From Treponema sp. (GTDB lineage: Bacteria > Spirochaetota > Spirochaetia > Treponematales > Treponemataceae), in the NCBI RefSeq assembly GCF_024696245.1, contig NZ_JAILGZ010000042.1, positions 1 through 37,421 of the forward strand: a DNA stretch of 37,421 bases, in the 5' to 3' direction. The translations under genes were made by a program, and so were the position numbers. This document shows positions 35,010 to 37,421 of this stretch, piece by piece. The first letter of the stretch is position 1; each line of letters starts with the position of its first letter. The notes beneath the pieces were generated by a model. It saw nothing but the letters and a program-made list of their open reading frames with translations, was not told the origin of the DNA and did not search any database.

Positions 35010-35669
35010 TTACAGGCCTTCCACAATTTCTTTCCAGTCAGTTCCAAAGCTTTTATGAGATTTTACTTTTAAGAATTTCATGCCTGCTTTTTTAGCACCC
35101 TGACCGTCAGTATCGTTTCTGTCTCCAACAACTAAAACATCTTCTGGCTTAACATTAAGTTTTTCAGCAATTTCTAAAAATGGTCTTGCACAAGGTTTTA
35201 GAGCGCCAGTATCCTGAGCAGAAGAAATAATATCACATAATGAAATCATTTCATCAGTAAAACCAATTGCTTTCATTCTCTCTTCTACCAAAGGATAATC
35301 CGAAAGAATTGCAATTTTAATCGAATGGTTCTTCAGATACTTAAACAAATCTAACACTTTCTCTCTGTACCTGTAATTCTGTGCCAAAACTTCTATCATA
35401 GAAGGCATATAACGCTTGTTATACCAGTCTAAAGTTCTTTTTGAATTCATTCCTGTTCTGTGCTTCATTTTTTGACAGAAATACTTGTAGAAAGTTTCAG
35501 AATTAGAAAAGTCAATTCCCTTAAAGTTGCGTCTTATGTCGCGTTCAGCTCTCATTTTAAACATATCCAGGGGATGCTTCATTATAAGCTTGAGAGAAAT
35601 TTTTCTATAGTCATATAAGGTGCCGTCAAAATCAAATATAACAGCACCTATGTTATTAAAATCTATCAT
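35010..35669 (-). CDS. HAD-superfamily phosphatase (phosphoglycolate-phosphatase-like)
   Basis: 219 residues. All HAD motifs are visible: nucleophile Asp13 and acid Asp15 in FDFDGTLYD; Ser123 in ILSDYP; Lys158 in LKPCARPF; and GDRNDTDGQGA (Asp183). An alpha-helical cap (about 20-105) of the C1 type lies between motifs I and II, rich in Arg and Lys. Such enzymes hydrolyse small phosphate esters or pyrophosphate. The ATG directly abuts the stop of the upstream synthetase gene (TAA-ATG), so translation is coupled. The substrate cannot be told; processing a product of the adjacent synthetase is only a guess. Confidence 0.87.
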   Translation of the reverse strand: MIDFNNIGAVIFDFDGTLYDYRKISLKLIMKHPLDMFKMRAERDIRRNFKGIDFSNSETFYKYFCQKMKHRTGMNSKRTLDWYNKRYMPSMIEVLAQNYRYREKVLDLFKYLKNHSIKIAILSDYPLVEERMKAIGFTDEMISLCDIISSAQDTGALKPCARPFLEIAEKLNVKPEDVLVVGDRNDTDGQGAKKAGMKFLKVKSHKSFGTDWKEIVEGL

Positions 35670-37325
35670 TTATTTTTTTATTAAATCTTTAAACATTGCG
35701 TGTCGTTTTTCATCCTGCATAAGAAGATTCAATTTGAACTGTCCGTCTCTTGCACCCTGATCAATGCATCTAGACTTGTAGGTTTCAAATGATTCTTTCT
35801 GCAGCATATGAATAATCGGGTCTTTTACTCTAAATGAATCACGCTTTGACTCGTACTCGCAGTTGATTGCCTTTAAGTGCTTGTCTATAACTTTTCCGAA
35901 TGAATCTGCAGTTTCCTGAGTTGTGTCTTGATCAGCGAATTCAACATAGATTCTATAGGTAGAAAGTTCAAGATCTGCAAAGCCAACAAAGAACTTAGTA
36001 GAAATGCCTGTTTCTTTTTCTGCATTTTTAACGGCTTCAATAAACTGTCTTTCGTGAAGCTTTTCTCCAGTCATAGAAATAATTCCATTAACTTTCTGCA
36101 GGAACTGAATTGTTGGAATTGTTTTATAATGTCCTGTAACTTCAATCATATCGTTCATATTGTAGCGGTACAAACCTGCATAAGTTGTAACATAAATTAA
36201 ATAGCGTTTTCCTACTTCAAGTTCATCAAGCTGATAAAATCTAGGGTTTGCATTTTCCATATCTTCAACTCTGACAAATTCAAAATAATGTGCATGAGGG
36301 AATAAAACTGTATCATCTGCACCATTCATAACTAAACCGGCGCGGCATTCAGAAGCAAAGTATCCGAATTCCTGATGAAGCATATTCTTAGGGAATGAAT
36401 TTGCAAACTTATCCATATAAACATGAGTGTTACCGCATTTCCATGTTGTAAGAACCTGTAATTCAGGCCAGTAATGCTTTGGTAATACAGTGCCATATTT
36501 TTCTTTTAATGCACGAAGTTCAGCGGCTCTTTTTGGATTTGGTTTATAACAAGGTGCTAAGGATTCCCTTATGTCATCATCAATTTTCAAATTAGCATTA
36601 AGTGTTCCGTTCTCAATGTCTTTAACATAATCATCAAAGAATTCGTTTACATTATTCTGCATTTCTACAATTGTAGAAGGATTTGCTGTAACAACTAAAT
36701 GTACATTCTGTTCAATTCCAGTACGCATAATTGTATAGTAGCGTGCTCTATAGTCACTGATTTTAAATACAGCATTTGGAGCAGAATACAGGCCCTTAAT
36801 AAATTCAGGGCAGTCTCTTTGTGTAACGCCGGAAACAGAACCGTAAACAGTACCGTCTGGAGCAGCACCTTCAATTGCTTTTCCAACGATTGAAACGCAT
36901 TTTCCTTCAAAAACTTTTGGACGATGCATCATGAAACTGTAAAGCCAGAGCCTTGTCATTTTACTGTATACATTTTCATAGTATTCATTTGTGATTGGAA
37001 TCCATTTAGGTTCTTTTGTAGTACCACTTGTAGTAGCATACATCTTAGGCTTTCCAGGGAATAAAACATTTTCTTCACCATTTTTATGGCGCTCAATAAA
37101 TGGTCTTAGATCTTCGTAATCCTGTGCAGGAACATTCTGCTGCCACAAACTGTATAAATCCTGGGCATTTTTAGCTTCTAGAATTTTTGCAAAGTTATGA
37201 GCCTTTCCCCATTCAGAATCTTTTGCATACTCCAAGATTCCGCGTAAAGTTTTTTCCTGTTCTAAAGAACAATTTTTTGCAGCTTTATTTAATTTGTGCA
37301 ATTGAATTTTTCCAACAAGTCCCAA
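35670..37325 (-). CDS. GH3-superfamily (auxin-responsive GH3 type) acyl-adenylating synthetase
   Basis: 551 residues, the size of plant and bacterial GH3 acyl-acid-amido synthetases (not glycoside hydrolase 3). These adenylate a carboxylic acid and usually join it to an amino acid or similar nucleophile. ATP-binding motif I is TTSGTTKEPKWIP, motif II is FGYFASECRAG, and motif III is TTYAGLYRYNMNDMIEVTG; the C-terminal swivel domain (about 420-551) follows. No ATG, GTG or upstream TTG other than 37325 is available in the open frame. This TTG lacks a ribosome site, and the frame upstream (KIKGAGKIKLA) reads like protein, so the true start may be an unusual codon. Coupled to the HAD gene. Substrate unknown. 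Confidence 0.85.
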   Translation of the reverse strand: MGLVGKIQLHKLNKAAKNCSLEQEKTLRGILEYAKDSEWGKAHNFAKILEAKNAQDLYSLWQQNVPAQDYEDLRPFIERHKNGEENVLFPGKPKMYATTSGTTKEPKWIPITNEYYENVYSKMTRLWLYSFMMHRPKVFEGKCVSIVGKAIEGAAPDGTVYGSVSGVTQRDCPEFIKGLYSAPNAVFKISDYRARYYTIMRTGIEQNVHLVVTANPSTIVEMQNNVNEFFDDYVKDIENGTLNANLKIDDDIRESLAPCYKPNPKRAAELRALKEKYGTVLPKHYWPELQVLTTWKCGNTHVYMDKFANSFPKNMLHQEFGYFASECRAGLVMNGADDTVLFPHAHYFEFVRVEDMENANPRFYQLDELEVGKRYLIYVTTYAGLYRYNMNDMIEVTGHYKTIPTIQFLQKVNGIISMTGEKLHERQFIEAVKNAEKETGISTKFFVGFADLELSTYRIYVEFADQDTTQETADSFGKVIDKHLKAINCEYESKRDSFRVKDPIIHMLQKESFETYKSRCIDQGARDGQFKLNLLMQDEKRHAMFKDLIKK

Positions 37326-37409
37326 TGCTAACTTGATTTTTCCGGCACCTTTTATCTTTTTTGTACAATATGATTCTATTATTTAGATGTTTTTTTATGG
37401 AGACTTGAA

Positions 37410-37421
37410 ATGGAAAAGATA
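37410..37421 (+). CDS. Start of a plus-strand gene, truncated by the window edge
   Basis: ATG at 37410 with GGAG (37399-37402) 7 nt upstream; only MEKI is encoded before the window ends. It is divergent from the GH3-type synthetase. The product cannot be named. Confidence 0.4.

Noticed and set aside
1-37421. CRISPR arrays, tRNA or rRNA genes, insertion sequences, prophage genes
   Set aside because: No regularly spaced repeats, cloverleaf-like segments, transposase motifs or phage proteins were recognised in the window.

Overview
The window looks like chromosome from a Treponema (Spirochaetota), probably a plant-fibre-associated gut or rumen species. Three things point there. The flagellar basal-body order flgB-flgC-fliE-fliF-fliG-fliH-fliI is typical of spirochaetes. 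The elongation factor G has the AHIDSGKTT signature of the spirochaete/planctomycete/mitochondrial EFG1 lineage. There is also a large set of lipoprotein cellulases feeding cytoplasmic phosphorolysis. No tRNA, rRNA, CRISPR, phage or insertion sequence was seen, and no gene-free stretch exceeds about 300 bases; the longest is the 281 bases upstream of the citrate synthase gene.

Layout. (1) 1-5378, minus strand: flagellar basal-body genes. flgB starts right after a sigma-28-type promoter. A Rho-independent terminator follows fliE, and a separate sigma-70-type promoter candidate precedes fliF, so the cluster appears split into flgB-flgC-fliE and fliF-fliG-fliH-fliI. (2) 5452-9421, plus: grpE-dnaK-dnaJ without a neighbouring hrcA or a visible CIRCE operator. 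(3) 9462-14338, plus: two membrane-anchored SpoIIE-type PP2C proteins, a STAS-domain anti-anti-sigma factor and a VanY-type D,D-carboxypeptidase lipoprotein, tightly packed. The second PP2C protein has lost the metal-bridging aspartate and may be a pseudophosphatase. (4) 14475-15997, plus: an isolated citrate synthase with a near-consensus promoter.

(5) 16106-29537, minus: a probable operon of about 13 kb for beta-glucan/xyloglucan-like polysaccharides. In transcription order it has four secreted GH5 endoglucanase-like proteins (three lipoproteins, one with a signal peptide), then leaderless GH3 beta-glucosidase, GH95 alpha-fucosidase-type enzyme, GH94 cellobiose phosphorylase and an alpha/beta-hydrolase esterase. 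The sequence fits extracellular cutting, oligosaccharide import, and intracellular trimming with energy-saving phosphorolysis. No transporter or regulator is encoded in it. A divergent gene (29677-31005) encodes a signal-peptide protein that looks like an outer-membrane beta-barrel and could be the missing porin.

(6) 31060-34076, plus: spdEFG1-type EF-G, then a small RecA-like P-loop protein, with an attenuator-like hairpin between them. (7) 34126-37325: a PlsC-like acyltransferase facing a coupled pair, a GH3-superfamily (auxin-responsive type) acyl-adenylating synthetase and a HAD phosphatase. The first codons of another plus-strand gene lie at the right edge.

The most interesting points are the predicted dead PP2C partner in the phosphatase/STAS/VanY module, the sigma-28 promoter that appears to make a nearly leaderless flgB message, the transporter-less surface glucanase locus with its divergent barrel, and the possible attenuator after EF-G.
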